Positions 8,553-16,611 of a stretch of DNA of 64,000 bases are shown here, in pieces (within the stretch, counting starts at the first letter, position 1; the number at the start of each line of letters is the position of its first letter). The notes under the pieces are model-generated. The model made no database searches, was not told the origin of the DNA, and was given only the letters and a program-made list of their open reading frames with translations. The stretch comes from Bacillus cabrialesii. GTDB lineage: Bacteria > Bacillota > Bacilli > Bacillales > Bacillaceae. Location: positions 1,533,001 to 1,597,000 of the forward strand of contig NZ_CP096889.1 of the NCBI RefSeq assembly GCF_004124315.2, given 5' to 3'. The position numbers were made by a program, and so were the translations under genes.

Positions 8553-9464
8553 ATGAAGTTTTTAGTTGTCGGAGCAGGAGGAGTAGGCGGATATATTGGC
8601 GGACGGCTTGCAGAGCAAGGCAATGATGTGACATTTCTCGTACGCCAAAAAAGAGCTGAGCAGTTAAAAGAAACCGGGCTTGTCATCCATAGTGAAAAGG
8701 GGGATGTATCATTTCAGCCCGCATTAATCACTGCCGGAGAAACAGGGCGGTTTGATGTCGTTCTCATCGCTTCTAAAGCGTATTCACTTGGTCAGGTGAT
8801 AGACGATGTCAAACCGTTTATCGATCAGGAATCTGTCATTATCCCTTTCTTAAATGGGTATCGCCATTATGAGCAGCTGTTTACTGTATTTTCAAAAGAA
8901 CAGGTGCTGGGCGGTCTGTGTTTTATAGAAAGTGCCTTAGATAACAAGGGAGAAATCCATCATACGAGCGCATCGCATCGTTTTGTATTCGGAGAATGGA
9001 ACGGTGGGCGTACGGAACGAATAACAGCGCTTGAAGAGGCGTTTTCAGGCGTGAAGGCGGAAGTCATCATCAGCGGCCATATCGAGAAGGACATTTGGAA
9101 AAAGTATTTGTTTATTGCAACGCAAGCGGGGATCACAACGTTATTTCAACGACCGCTTGGCCCGATCCTCGAAACAGAAGGCGGACGTCACACGGCCCAA
9201 ACTCTTATTGGAGAAATTGGCGATATTTTGCGAAAAGAAGGCGTTCCTGCTGACCCGGATCTAGAGGAAGAGAGCTTTCGTACGATGACGAGCATGTCTT
9301 ATCATATGAAGTCATCTATGCTTCGTGATATGGAAAACGGACAAACGACTGAAGGCGACCACCTGCACGGCTTTTTGCTTGAAAAAGCAAAGCGTTTATC
9401 TCTTGCAGCACCTATATTAGAAACGGTTTATGCCAATCTGCAAATGTATGAAGCGGAAAAATAA
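8553..9464 (+). CDS. ykpB: YkpB, ketopantoate reductase-like (PanE/ApbA family)
   Basis: 303-residue NAD(P)-dependent reductase of the PanE/ApbA family (2-dehydropantoate 2-reductase). The N-terminal Rossmann fold begins at MKFLVVGAGGVGGYIGGRL. The C-terminal ApbA_C domain contains KYLFIATQAGITTLFQRPLG, with the catalytic-type lysine region, and SMLRDMENGQTTEGDHLHG, typical of the family. The start is ATG after GAAAGGGGG. Whether it makes pantoate or acts on another 2-oxo acid is not decided by sequence. Its terminator is the duplicated hairpin flanking the IS element. Confidence 0.88.
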   Translation: MKFLVVGAGGVGGYIGGRLAEQGNDVTFLVRQKRAEQLKETGLVIHSEKGDVSFQPALITAGETGRFDVVLIASKAYSLGQVIDDVKPFIDQESVIIPFLNGYRHYEQLFTVFSKEQVLGGLCFIESALDNKGEIHHTSASHRFVFGEWNGGRTERITALEEAFSGVKAEVIISGHIEKDIWKKYLFIATQAGITTLFQRPLGPILETEGGRHTAQTLIGEIGDILRKEGVPADPDLEEESFRTMTSMSYHMKSSMLRDMENGQTTEGDHLHGFLLEKAKRLSLAAPILETVYANLQMYEAEK

Positions 9465-9467
9465 AAA

Positions 9468-9484
9468 GGAGGCGAAAAGCCTCC
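9468..9484. repeat. Left copy of 17-bp palindromic direct repeat (original ykpB/ampS terminator)
   Basis: GGAGGCGAAAAGCCTCC is itself a hairpin (GGAGGC/GCCTCC). It recurs exactly at 11045-11061 on the other side of the IS element. Joined, the two flanks rebuild AAAAAGGAGGC...GCCTCCTTTT, a bidirectional terminator for the convergent genes ykpB and ampS. The repeat is therefore read as a target-site duplication. Confidence 0.9.
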
Positions 9485-9487
9485 TCA

Positions 9488-9520
9488 GGCTGTCGAGAAA
9501 ATCTCGACAGCCTTTATTTT
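9488..9520 (+). terminator. Hairpin/terminator at the left end of the IS1182-type element
   Basis: GGCTGTCGAGA-AAA-TCTCGACAGCC is an 11-bp stem followed by TTTATTTTT. It would stop transcripts entering from ykpB before the transposase gene and is probably also part of the recognised IS end. Confidence 0.75.
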
Positions 9521-9585
9521 TCCTTAAAATATCCATTCTCCTGTAATAAAATAAAAGAAAGACTAAAAAGGACGGTGTCTTTCTT

Positions 9586-10938
9586 ATGTTCCACACAAGA
9601 AATTCTTCTCAAAACACAGCCGAATTTGTTCTGCTTGACCAACTGGTCGAAGAGGATCATCTGCTTCGAAAAATTGATAAATACATAGACTTCTCTTTTA
9701 TCATTGAAAAGGTTAAGCCTTACTACAGCGAAAACAAAGGCCGCCCCTCACTTGATCCACTAATTTTATTCAAAATGATGTTTATCGGCTACCTCTACGG
9801 TATCCGTTCAGAAAGGCAGCTCGAAAAAGAAATTTACTACAATATGGCGTACAGATGGTTTTTGGGACTGAATATCAATGACCCAGTTCCGCACCACTCG
9901 ACCATCAGCTGGAACAGACGCACACGCTTTAAAGATACAACCATCTTCCAAGACATTTTTGATGAGATCGTTCTTCAGGCCATCAATCATGACATGGTGG
10001 GCGGACGTGTCCTATTCACTGATTCCACTCATCTGAAAGCCAATGCCAACAAGCATAAATACACAAGAAAAACAATAGCGCAGGATACACAAAACTATAT
10101 CAAGGATTTAAATGAAGCCATACAAGAGGATCGGGAGGAACACGGAAAAAAGCCATTAACAGCCAAAGAGGAGGTGAAAGCTGAAAAAGAGATCCGCCAC
10201 AGTACAACCGATCCGGAAAGTGGCTATCTGTATCGCGAAAACAAACCAGAAGGTTTTTTCTATTTAGATCACCGCACAACAGATATGAAATACAACATTA
10301 TCACCGATGCCTATGTCACACCCGGAAATGTCCATGATTCTGTGCCCTATCTTGACCGATTGGATCACCAAATCGCACGATTTGGTTTTCAAGTAGAAGC
10401 CGTCGCCCTTGATTCTGGTTATTTAACGACTCCCATCTGTAAAGGATTAGCTGACCGCCATATTTTTGGCGTTATTGCCCATAGACGATATCACCCTACC
10501 AGAGGCTTGTTTCCAAAATGGAAGTTTCATTATGACAGTGAGAAAGACAGTTACATTTGCCCGAACCAGCAAACACTTACATACTCAACAACTGACCGAA
10601 AAGGCTACCGGTCATATAAATCAAATCCTGAAATATGTTCCTCATGCCGGCTGCTTGGGAACTGTACAAAATCAAAGAATCGGCAGAAAGTGATTACTCG
10701 GCATGTATGGGAAGATCATAAAGAAAAGGTCAGACAAAATCGCTTGTCTGTTTCAGGAAAAAACCTCTACAAAAAAAGAAAAGAAAAAATAGAGCGAAGC
10801 TTTGCAGATTCAAAACAGCTGCACGGGCTTCGCTATTGCAGGTTGAGGGGGAAACGAAATGTGAGTGAACAAGTTCTTCTCACAGCCGCATGCCAGAACA
10901 TGAAGAAGATTGCCACATACCTAGCCAAGCAAGGCTAG
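9586..10938 (+). CDS. IS1182-type DDE transposase
   Basis: 450 residues, apparently intact. The N-terminal DUF772-like domain (about 40-115) contains GRPSLDPLILFKMMFIGYLYGI. The DDE catalytic core has candidate acidic residues D146 (LFTDSTHLKAN), D276 (ALDSGYL) and E403 (KIERSFADSKQLHGL). Between them lies a Cys cluster (C325, C351, C354, C360) resembling a zinc ribbon. The start ATG has only a weak ribosome site (AAAGGACGGTG), normal for a transposase. Confidence 0.9.
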   Translation: MFHTRNSSQNTAEFVLLDQLVEEDHLLRKIDKYIDFSFIIEKVKPYYSENKGRPSLDPLILFKMMFIGYLYGIRSERQLEKEIYYNMAYRWFLGLNINDPVPHHSTISWNRRTRFKDTTIFQDIFDEIVLQAINHDMVGGRVLFTDSTHLKANANKHKYTRKTIAQDTQNYIKDLNEAIQEDREEHGKKPLTAKEEVKAEKEIRHSTTDPESGYLYRENKPEGFFYLDHRTTDMKYNIITDAYVTPGNVHDSVPYLDRLDHQIARFGFQVEAVALDSGYLTTPICKGLADRHIFGVIAHRRYHPTRGLFPKWKFHYDSEKDSYICPNQQTLTYSTTDRKGYRSYKSNPEICSSCRLLGNCTKSKNRQKVITRHVWEDHKEKVRQNRLSVSGKNLYKKRKEKIERSFADSKQLHGLRYCRLRGKRNVSEQVLLTAACQNMKKIATYLAKQG

Positions 10939-11006
10939 GCATGTGGGAGCGCTTTTTCTGCATCTGAAACCTGATGAAAATCTAAAGAAACAGCATAAAA
11001 CAAAAA

Positions 11007-11042
11007 AGCTTGTGGAGAAAAACATCGTTTTCTCTACAAGCT
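11007..11042. repeat. Hairpin at the right end of the IS1182-type element
   Basis: AGCTTGTGGAGAAAA pairs with TTTTCTCTACAAGCT over 15 bases, with one G-T wobble and a 6-nt loop. It mirrors the hairpin at the left end and includes the terminal inverted repeat. Confidence 0.75.
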
Positions 11043-11044
11043 GA

Positions 11045-11061
11045 GGAGGCGAAAAGCCTCC
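11045..11061. repeat. Right copy of the 17-bp palindromic direct repeat
   Basis: Identical to 9468-9484. With the following TTTT it still forms a terminator, read by ampS on the minus strand as the A-rich side of the hairpin. It lies 10 bases beyond the ampS stop codon. Confidence 0.9.
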
Positions 11062-11070
11062 TTTTGTTTA

Positions 11071-12303
11071 TTAAAACGCCCAATTTCCGTTTCTGAAGAT
11101 AGGCTCTCTTTTTCCGTCTGCCGTAATCCCATCGATATTCATATCCTTAGAGCCAATCATAAAATCCACGTGTGTAATGCTTTCATTTAAGCCTTCTTTG
11201 ACAAGCTCCTCACGAGACATCTGCTTTCCGCCTTCAATGTTAAAGGCATAGGCACTCCCGATCGCCAAATGATTTGACGCGTTTTCATCAAACAATGTGT
11301 TATAGAAAAGAATATTTGATTGTGAAATAGGCGAATCGTAAGGAACCAGTGCCACTTCACCTAAATAGTGCGAACCCTCATCTGTTTCCACCAATTCTTT
11401 TAAAATGTCCTCACCTTTTTCTGCTTTAATATCGACTATACGGCCATTTTCAAAAGTGAGGGTGAAGTTTTCAATAATATTTCCGCCATAGCTTAACGGT
11501 TTTGTGCTCGATACGAACCCATCGACCCCATCTTTTTGCGGCAGCGTGAATACCTCTTCTGTCGGCATATTGGCCATAAACTCATGGCCGCTCTCATTTA
11601 CGCTGCCTGCGCCTGCCCAAACATGTTTCTTCGGCAGCTTAATGGTTAAATCAGTTCCTTTTGCTTGATAATGTAAAGCAGCGTAATGTTTCTCGTTCAA
11701 ATGGTCAACTTTTTCATGAAGATTTTGATCATGATTGATCCAAGCTTCAACCGGGTTGTCTTCGTTAACACGCGTCGCTTTAAAAATTTCTTCCCACAGA
11801 AGCTGAATCGCTTCCTCCTCTGATCTGCCAGGGAAAACTTTTTGAGCCCAGCCCGCTGATGCCGCACCTACGACAGTCCAGCTGACTTTGTCCGATTGAA
11901 TATATTGTCTGTATGTATGTAATGCTTTGCCTGCTGCTTTTTGGAAGGCAGCAATCCGTTTGGAATCTGCACCTTTTAGTAAGTCTGGATTTGAGGACAC
12001 GACAGAGATGAAAGCAGCTCCTTTTTTAGCAAGCTCTTCTCTGCCTTTTGCTTCCCATTCAGGGTATTCTTCAAATGCTTCAAATGGCGCAAGTTCATAT
12101 TTTAATTTGGCGACTTCGTCATCCTGCCAATTCACCGTGACATTTTTGGCGCCTTTTTCGTATGCATGTTTGACAATTAAGCGGACAAAATCGCGTACAT
12201 CTGTTGAAGCATTTACGACTACATGCTGGCCTTTTTGGACGTTTACGCCGACCTCTACCGCCAGTTGCGCATATGTATTTACTTTCTGTGAAAATGAATC
12301 CAT
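11071..12303 (-). CDS. ampS: Aminopeptidase AmpS (M29 family)
   Basis: 410-residue cytoplasmic metallo-aminopeptidase of family M29 (thermophilic aminopeptidase type). Family-typical stretches are NVQKGQHVVVNAS near the N-terminus, VALVPYDSPISQSNILFYNT and LFDENASNHLAIGSAY (about 318-354), and THVDFMIGSKDMNIDGI near the C-terminus. These carry the expected Glu/His/Tyr/Asp metal ligands. The start ATG follows GAGGAATG. It is expected to release N-terminal residues during peptide turnover and is monocistronic. Confidence 0.93.
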   Translation of the reverse strand: MDSFSQKVNTYAQLAVEVGVNVQKGQHVVVNASTDVRDFVRLIVKHAYEKGAKNVTVNWQDDEVAKLKYELAPFEAFEEYPEWEAKGREELAKKGAAFISVVSSNPDLLKGADSKRIAAFQKAAGKALHTYRQYIQSDKVSWTVVGAASAGWAQKVFPGRSEEEAIQLLWEEIFKATRVNEDNPVEAWINHDQNLHEKVDHLNEKHYAALHYQAKGTDLTIKLPKKHVWAGAGSVNESGHEFMANMPTEEVFTLPQKDGVDGFVSSTKPLSYGGNIIENFTLTFENGRIVDIKAEKGEDILKELVETDEGSHYLGEVALVPYDSPISQSNILFYNTLFDENASNHLAIGSAYAFNIEGGKQMSREELVKEGLNESITHVDFMIGSKDMNIDGITADGKREPIFRNGNWAF

Positions 12304-12378
12304 GAATCATTCCTCCTCAAGCTTTTTTCTCATCATATCAAATATAATCCTATAAAGGAAAGATAGGAGGCTAACGTG

Positions 12379-12409
12379 AAAAACCCAAAACAGCGTGTCT
12401 TGGGTTTTT
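12379..12409. terminator. Terminator downstream of ykpC (mreBH operon)
   Basis: AAAAACCCAA/TTGGGTTTTT with an 11-nt loop reads as a terminator on both strands. It lies 6 bases beyond the ykpC stop and marks the end of the mreBH-ykpC transcript. Confidence 0.85.
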
Positions 12410-12414
12410 CGATA

Positions 12415-12549
12415 TTACGGATGATTCAGTTTTACAGTGCCGCCTGCAGGCGAATGGGGCATATTTGCTAAAGAAATGCTCATGCCTCCAAGAATAATTC
12501 CGCTTAAAATGGCTGCGATCGCTACTCTTCTTCCTAAATCTCTTAGCAT
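12415..12549 (-). CDS. ykpC: YkpC, small hydrophobic protein
   Basis: A 44-codon gene beginning MLRDLGRRVAIAAILSGII and ending VKLNHP. It has a basic N-terminus and one hydrophobic segment (about 9-28). The start is well supported by AAGGAGGA placed 7 bases upstream. It lies 101 bases downstream of mreBH on the same strand without an intervening terminator, forming the mreBH-ykpC operon known in B. subtilis. It is probably a membrane micropeptide; the role is unknown. Confidence 0.85.
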   Translation of the reverse strand: MLRDLGRRVAIAAILSGIILGGMSISLANMPHSPAGGTVKLNHP

Positions 12550-12650
12550 CTGTTTCCTCCTTAACGTTTCTCCATTTCCCACAATATGAAGGGAGTGAGG
12601 AAAAAAGAAGCAACAAATTTGCTTTATGTGAGATTTTTTGCAGGAAAAGA

Positions 12651-13670
12651 CTATTTAACTGCCTTTTGAAGCTTATCAATCACTTCTAAAGAACGGCCTG
12701 TACCGATTGCCACAGATTCAAGCGGGTTTTGCGCCACATGTACAGGCACGACAATTTCTTCTGATAGCCATTCTTTAATCCCGTTAAGGAGCGCGCCGCC
12801 TCCTGTTAAAATAACGCCTCGGTCAACAATATCTCCGCTCAATTCAGGCGGGCAGTCCTCAAGTGTGGCTCTGATGGCTTCAAGAATATGAAGGAGAGAT
12901 TCACGCATTGCATCTTGAATTTCGTTAGATTGAAGCATAATGGTTTTTGGAAGGCCTGTCACGAGATCTCGTCCCCGAATTTCCATTGCGTCTGGAACAT
13001 GCTCAATCAGCGCATGGCCAATTTCCATTTTTACCTGCTCGGCTGTGCGCTCGCCGATCAGCAAATTGTATTTTTTTCGGACAAACGAAACGATGTCCTC
13101 ATCAAGCTGGTCTCCGCCTATTCTGATAGAATGGCAGGAAACAACGCCGCCGAAGGAAATGATGGCGACCTCTGTCGTCCCTCCGCCGATATCTACTACC
13201 ACATTGGCAACCGGCTCATCAACCGGTAAATCCGCACCGATAGCGGCTGCAACCGGCTCTTCAATTAAGTGGACGTTTTTCGCGCCGCAATTTTTCACAG
13301 CATCACTGATGGCGCGGCGTTCAACTGCTGTTGAGCCTGACGGTGTGCATACGACTACGTTCGGTTTTCTGAACGTCATGCCGATGCTTTTTGCGGCTTT
13401 TTTCATAATGTGCTTTAGCAGATCAGTTGTCATATCATAGTCTGCGATAACGCCATCTTTCATCGGTCTGACAGCGACAATTTTGCCCGGTGTTTTACCG
13501 ATCATGTTTTTTGCGTCAGCTCCGATTGCAAGGACTGCCTTTGTTGTTGTATCCACTGCCACAACAGATGGTTCATTTAAGATAATCCCTTTATTTTTGC
13601 TATAAACAAGTATATTAGCTGTTCCTAAGTCAATCCCAATTTCAGTTGATTGAAACATGTTTTCACCCAA
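12651..13670 (-). CDS. mreBH: MreBH, cell-shape actin homologue
   Basis: Cytoskeletal actin-like ATPase that directs lateral wall synthesis and, in B. subtilis, positions the hydrolase LytE. The product beginning MFQST has 335 residues (or 339 from MGENMF). Phosphate-1 is IDLGTANILVY, phosphate-2 is VVDIGGGTTEVAIIS, and the adenosine motif is GVILTGGGALLNGI. The short form without Mbl/MreB extensions fits MreBH. The candidate starts are ATG at 13670 and at 13658; the latter matches the usual MFQSTEIGIDLGT start. Confidence 0.93.
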   Translation of the reverse strand: MGENMFQSTEIGIDLGTANILVYSKNKGIILNEPSVVAVDTTTKAVLAIGADAKNMIGKTPGKIVAVRPMKDGVIADYDMTTDLLKHIMKKAAKSIGMTFRKPNVVVCTPSGSTAVERRAISDAVKNCGAKNVHLIEEPVAAAIGADLPVDEPVANVVVDIGGGTTEVAIISFGGVVSCHSIRIGGDQLDEDIVSFVRKKYNLLIGERTAEQVKMEIGHALIEHVPDAMEIRGRDLVTGLPKTIMLQSNEIQDAMRESLLHILEAIRATLEDCPPELSGDIVDRGVILTGGGALLNGIKEWLSEEIVVPVHVAQNPLESVAIGTGRSLEVIDKLQKAVK

Positions 13671-13730
13671 TCTCTATCCTGATTTTATATGATTCTACAT
13701 TTAAAGTTTCTAAGAAATGAAGCGATTTTT

Positions 13731-13736
13731 GGGGGT
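13731..13736 (-). promoter_or_regulatory. Possible SigI -35 element of mreBH
   Basis: Minus-strand ACCCCC lies about 70 bases upstream of mreBH. The gene is a known SigI target and ACCCCC is the reported SigI -35. I could not find a clear CGAA -10 at the expected distance, so this is a partial match only. Confidence 0.3.
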
Positions 13737-13844
13737 GTGCGTCGGGAAAGAAATGTTTTTGTAAAAAATCGTAGAACTGTGTAACAGAAGTAATACATTT
13801 TTCAGTTTTATGGAAAAAATATCTTGTAATTCTTATAGAAAGCG

Positions 13845-13871
13845 GGAAACTTTTTCTAAGTTTCGTACGTC
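13845..13871 (+). promoter_or_regulatory. ECF-sigma promoter of abh
   Basis: GGAAAC (13845-13850) and CGTC (13868-13871) have a 17-base spacer. This is the pattern of SigX/SigM/SigW promoters, and abh is known to depend on ECF sigma factors in B. subtilis. It lies about 70 bases before the start codon. Confidence 0.65.
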
Positions 13872-13940
13872 TACGATATATTGAGGTGCATCCTTAAACA
13901 TTACATGAGAAAAGAAACATTTAAAGGAAGAAGGGTTTTT

Positions 13941-14219
13941 ATGAAATCAATAGGTGTTGTAAGAAAAGTAGATGAATTAGGCCGTATTGTCATGCCGATC
14001 GAATTAAGACGGGCACTTGATATTGCCATAAAAGACAGCATTGAGTTTTTTGTTGACGGAGATAAAATTATCTTGAAAAAGTACAAACCCCATGGCGTTT
14101 GTTTAATGACCGGAGAAATTACTTCAGAAAATAAAGATTACGGCAACGGTAAAATTACGCTAAGCCCTGAGGGTGCACAGCTGCTTCTCGAAGAAATTCA
14201 AGCCGCTTTAAAAGAATAA
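13941..14219 (+). CDS. abh: Abh, AbrB-like transition-state regulator
   Basis: 92-residue DNA-binding regulator paralogous to AbrB, influencing biofilm and antimicrobial genes. The N-terminal swapped-hairpin AbrB domain reads MKSIGVVRKVDELGRIVMPI, with R8, R15-like basic residues conserved. The C-terminal multimerisation domain follows. An upstream in-frame ATG exists (13881), but MKSIGVVRK matches the family start and is preceded by AAAGGAAGAAGGG. It is divergent from mreBH and followed by a terminator. Confidence 0.95.
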   Translation: MKSIGVVRKVDELGRIVMPIELRRALDIAIKDSIEFFVDGDKIILKKYKPHGVCLMTGEITSENKDYGNGKITLSPEGAQLLLEEIQAALKE

Positions 14220-14230
14220 TATTATGTTGA

Positions 14231-14263
14231 AAAAGGCGGAGCGGTTCAATCTCCGCCTTTTTT
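14231..14263 (+). terminator. Intrinsic terminator after abh
   Basis: AAAAGGCGGAG/CTCCGCCTTTT with a 9-nt loop and a T tail. Confidence 0.9.
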
Positions 14264-14360
14264 GCGTGCCCAATTTCTGATTACCGCCGCCCAAAGTGCG
14301 GCATCATGAACATCAGGTAATGAATGATTTGGGATACTTTACATATTTTACTCAATTATT

Positions 14361-14379
14361 TGTCGAAGAATGGTACAAT
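14361..14379 (+). promoter_or_regulatory. kinC promoter -10 with Spo0A-like box
   Basis: TGGTACAAT (extended -10, hexamer TACAAT 14374-14379) lies 31 bases before the kinC start. A perfect Spo0A box TGTCGAA (14361-14367) sits just upstream, inside the region RNA polymerase covers. This fits control of kinC by phosphorylated Spo0A; the assignment is from consensus only. Confidence 0.5.
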
Positions 14380-14410
14380 AAAGAGAGAAACACAAGCGGC
14401 AGGTGGTCAT

Positions 14411-15697
14411 ATGAGAAAATATCAAGCTCGTATCATTTCCATCATTTTGGCAATGATTTTTATTTTGTTTTGGGATTATTTATTTTATATTATAGGCAAA
14501 AACCCGATTAATTGGCCTGTTGATATTGTGTATACCGCAGTCACGATAATAAGTGTCTGGATGCTGGCTTATTATATCGATGAGAAACAGCAGCTGGTCA
14601 AGAAAATGAAGGATAATGAATGGAAGTATAAACAGCTCTCTGAAGAAAAAAACCGCATCATGGATAATTTGCAGGAAATCGTATTTCAAACGAATGCAAA
14701 AGGGGAAATTACATATTTAAATCAAGCGTGGGCATCAATAACGGGCTTTTCAATCAGTGAGTGTATGGGAACGATGTATAATGATTACTTCATAAAAGAA
14801 AAGCACGTAGCCGACCACATTAACACCCAAATCCAAAACAAGGCGTCTTCCGGTATGTTTACGGCAAAATATGTGACAAAGAGCGGCACGATTTTTTGGG
14901 GAGAAGTTCATTATAAACTTTACTACGGCCGTGATGACCAATTTACAGGCAGCCTGGGCACAATGTCAGATATTACTGAGCGGAAAGAGGCTGAAGACGA
15001 GCTCATTGAGATTAATGAACGGCTGGCGAGAGAATCACAGAAACTGTCAATCACAAGTGAACTTGCCGCCGGTATTGCACATGAGGTCAGAAACCCTTTA
15101 ACATCTGTCAGCGGTTTTCTTCAGATTATGAAAACACAATATCCGGACAGAAAAGGCTATTTTGACATTATCTTTTCAGAGATTAAAAGAATCGACTTGG
15201 TGCTAAGCGAGCTGCTGTTGCTTGCAAAACCTCAGGCGGTTACATTTAAGATGCATCAGCTGAATGAGATCTTGAAACAAGTCACGACATTGCTAGATAC
15301 CAATGCTATTCTGTCCAATATCGTCATAGAAAAAAATTTCAAAGAGACAGACGGCTGTATGATTAACGGTGACGAAAATCAGCTGAAGCAGGTCTTTATC
15401 AATATCATTAAAAATGGGATTGAGGCAATGCCTAAAGGCGGTGTCGTAACCATTTCGACTGCAAAAACAGCCTCTTACGCAGTGATAAGCGTGAAAGATG
15501 AAGGAAACGGCATGCCGCAGGAAAAGCTTAAGCTGATTGGCAAACCTTTTTATTCAACAAAAGAAAAGGGCACCGGACTAGGGCTTGCTATTTGTTTAAG
15601 AATTTTGAAGGAACATGACGGAGAATTGAAAATCGAAAGTGAGGCTGGAAAAGGCAGCGTCTTTCAAGTTGTTTTGCCTTTAACATCAGACAGCTGA
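14411..15697 (+). CDS. kinC: Sporulation histidine kinase KinC
   Basis: 428-residue sensor kinase feeding the Spo0F/Spo0A phosphorelay, and a trigger of biofilm matrix genes. Two N-terminal membrane helices (about 7-28 and 35-57) precede a PAS-PAC domain (about 80-195, ending SDITERKEAEDEL). Next come the HisKA box with phospho-acceptor H224 (GIAHEVRNPLTSVSG), the N-box INIIKNGIEAM, and G boxes DEGNGM and GTGLGLAIC. ATG 14411 behind AGGTGG is chosen over an upstream in-frame ATG because it gives the known KinC N-terminus. Confidence 0.95.
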   Translation: MRKYQARIISIILAMIFILFWDYLFYIIGKNPINWPVDIVYTAVTIISVWMLAYYIDEKQQLVKKMKDNEWKYKQLSEEKNRIMDNLQEIVFQTNAKGEITYLNQAWASITGFSISECMGTMYNDYFIKEKHVADHINTQIQNKASSGMFTAKYVTKSGTIFWGEVHYKLYYGRDDQFTGSLGTMSDITERKEAEDELIEINERLARESQKLSITSELAAGIAHEVRNPLTSVSGFLQIMKTQYPDRKGYFDIIFSEIKRIDLVLSELLLLAKPQAVTFKMHQLNEILKQVTTLLDTNAILSNIVIEKNFKETDGCMINGDENQLKQVFINIIKNGIEAMPKGGVVTISTAKTASYAVISVKDEGNGMPQEKLKLIGKPFYSTKEKGTGLGLAICLRILKEHDGELKIESEAGKGSVFQVVLPLTSDS

Positions 15698-15712
15698 GAG
15701 GGGGAAAATAAG

Positions 15713-16540
15713 ATGAACTCGCTTCTGTTTGTATACGGGACATTAAGAAAACATGAAAAAAATCATTATCTGCTTGCACAATCGCCATGTATCAATGAGC
15801 AGGCCAGAACGAAGGGATGTCTGTTTGCTGCAAAAGAAGGACCCGCAGCCGTTTTTGAAGATGAAGGTTATATATGCGGCGAAGTGTATGAAGCAGATGA
15901 ATTGTGTATACATAAGCTAGATCAATTTTATCGTGGCTATCATAAACAAACGGTGCTTGTAGAAACGGACGCCGGGATCAAAAAAGCGCTTATTTATTTT
16001 ATGGACAAAGAGGAATGTGCCGACTTTCAGAAAATAAGCAGCGGCGACTGGAAAGAACATCAGATGATCAGCAAATCGCAAAACCCTATTTATTATTTTG
16101 CCTATGGGTCCTGTATGGACAATGCACGCTTTCAAAAGGCGGGAGTTGATCACTATTTTCAAGATCCAGTGGGAAGAGCTGTTTTAAAAGGATACACAAC
16201 TCGCTTCACGCTAAAAAGAGAAGACGGCTCAAGAGCGGATATGATGGAAGACGGAGGAACAACAGAAGGTGTTTTATATCGCATCCCTTTTTCTGCTCTT
16301 TCCTATCTATATAAAAGGGAGGGCGTTGAATCGCTTACGTATCGGCCGGCATTTGTAGACGTTGATGCTGAGGGAAAGCGATACACAGACTGTTTAACCT
16401 TTCTCGTTCTCCAAAAAGAAGCGGAAACTGCCCCGCCTCAGCACTATCAGATTGAAATTGAACGCGGAGCGGAGATGTATTTGTCACCGGGGTTTGCTGA
16501 TAAGCTTAAGGGGCATATGAATTCGCTGCCAAAAGTGTAA
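15713..16540 (+). CDS. ykqA: YkqA, two-domain gamma-glutamylcyclotransferase-like protein
   Basis: 275 residues containing two GGCT/AIG2-like folds. The first begins LLFVYGTLRKHEKNHYLL (residues 3-20) and the second begins YYFAYGSCMDNARFQKAG (about 127-144). Both carry the YGS/T-L substrate-loop motif. The start follows GAGAGGGGG, 16 bases after kinC with no terminator, so it may be cotranscribed. Relatives cyclise gamma-glutamyl amines or dipeptides; the true substrate is not known. Confidence 0.85.
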   Translation: MNSLLFVYGTLRKHEKNHYLLAQSPCINEQARTKGCLFAAKEGPAAVFEDEGYICGEVYEADELCIHKLDQFYRGYHKQTVLVETDAGIKKALIYFMDKEECADFQKISSGDWKEHQMISKSQNPIYYFAYGSCMDNARFQKAGVDHYFQDPVGRAVLKGYTTRFTLKREDGSRADMMEDGGTTEGVLYRIPFSALSYLYKREGVESLTYRPAFVDVDAEGKRYTDCLTFLVLQKEAETAPPQHYQIEIERGAEMYLSPGFADKLKGHMNSLPKV

Positions 16541-16611
16541 TGAAATTAACACTGTTACAAAAGAATATGATAAAATTTGATCAGCATGATGTCAGGTAAA
16601 GGAGCACCACT

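Larger units (their letters stand above)
9485..11044 (+). mobile_element. Complete IS1182-type insertion sequence (1560 bp)
   Basis: Boundaries are set by the 17-bp direct repeats. The ends are imperfect inverted repeats: the left end reads TCAGGCTGTCGAGAAAA and the reverse complement of the right end reads TCAGCTTGTAGAGAAAA (14 of 17 identical). Each end contains a strong hairpin (9488-9512 and 11007-11042). One intact transposase gene fills the element. Absence of this element from the otherwise syntenic B. subtilis 168 locus supports a recent insertion. Confidence 0.9.

Noticed and set aside
12888..13440. Long open frames opposite mreBH
   Set aside because: They lie wholly inside mreBH on the other strand, lack ribosome sites and read as low-complexity antisense translation.
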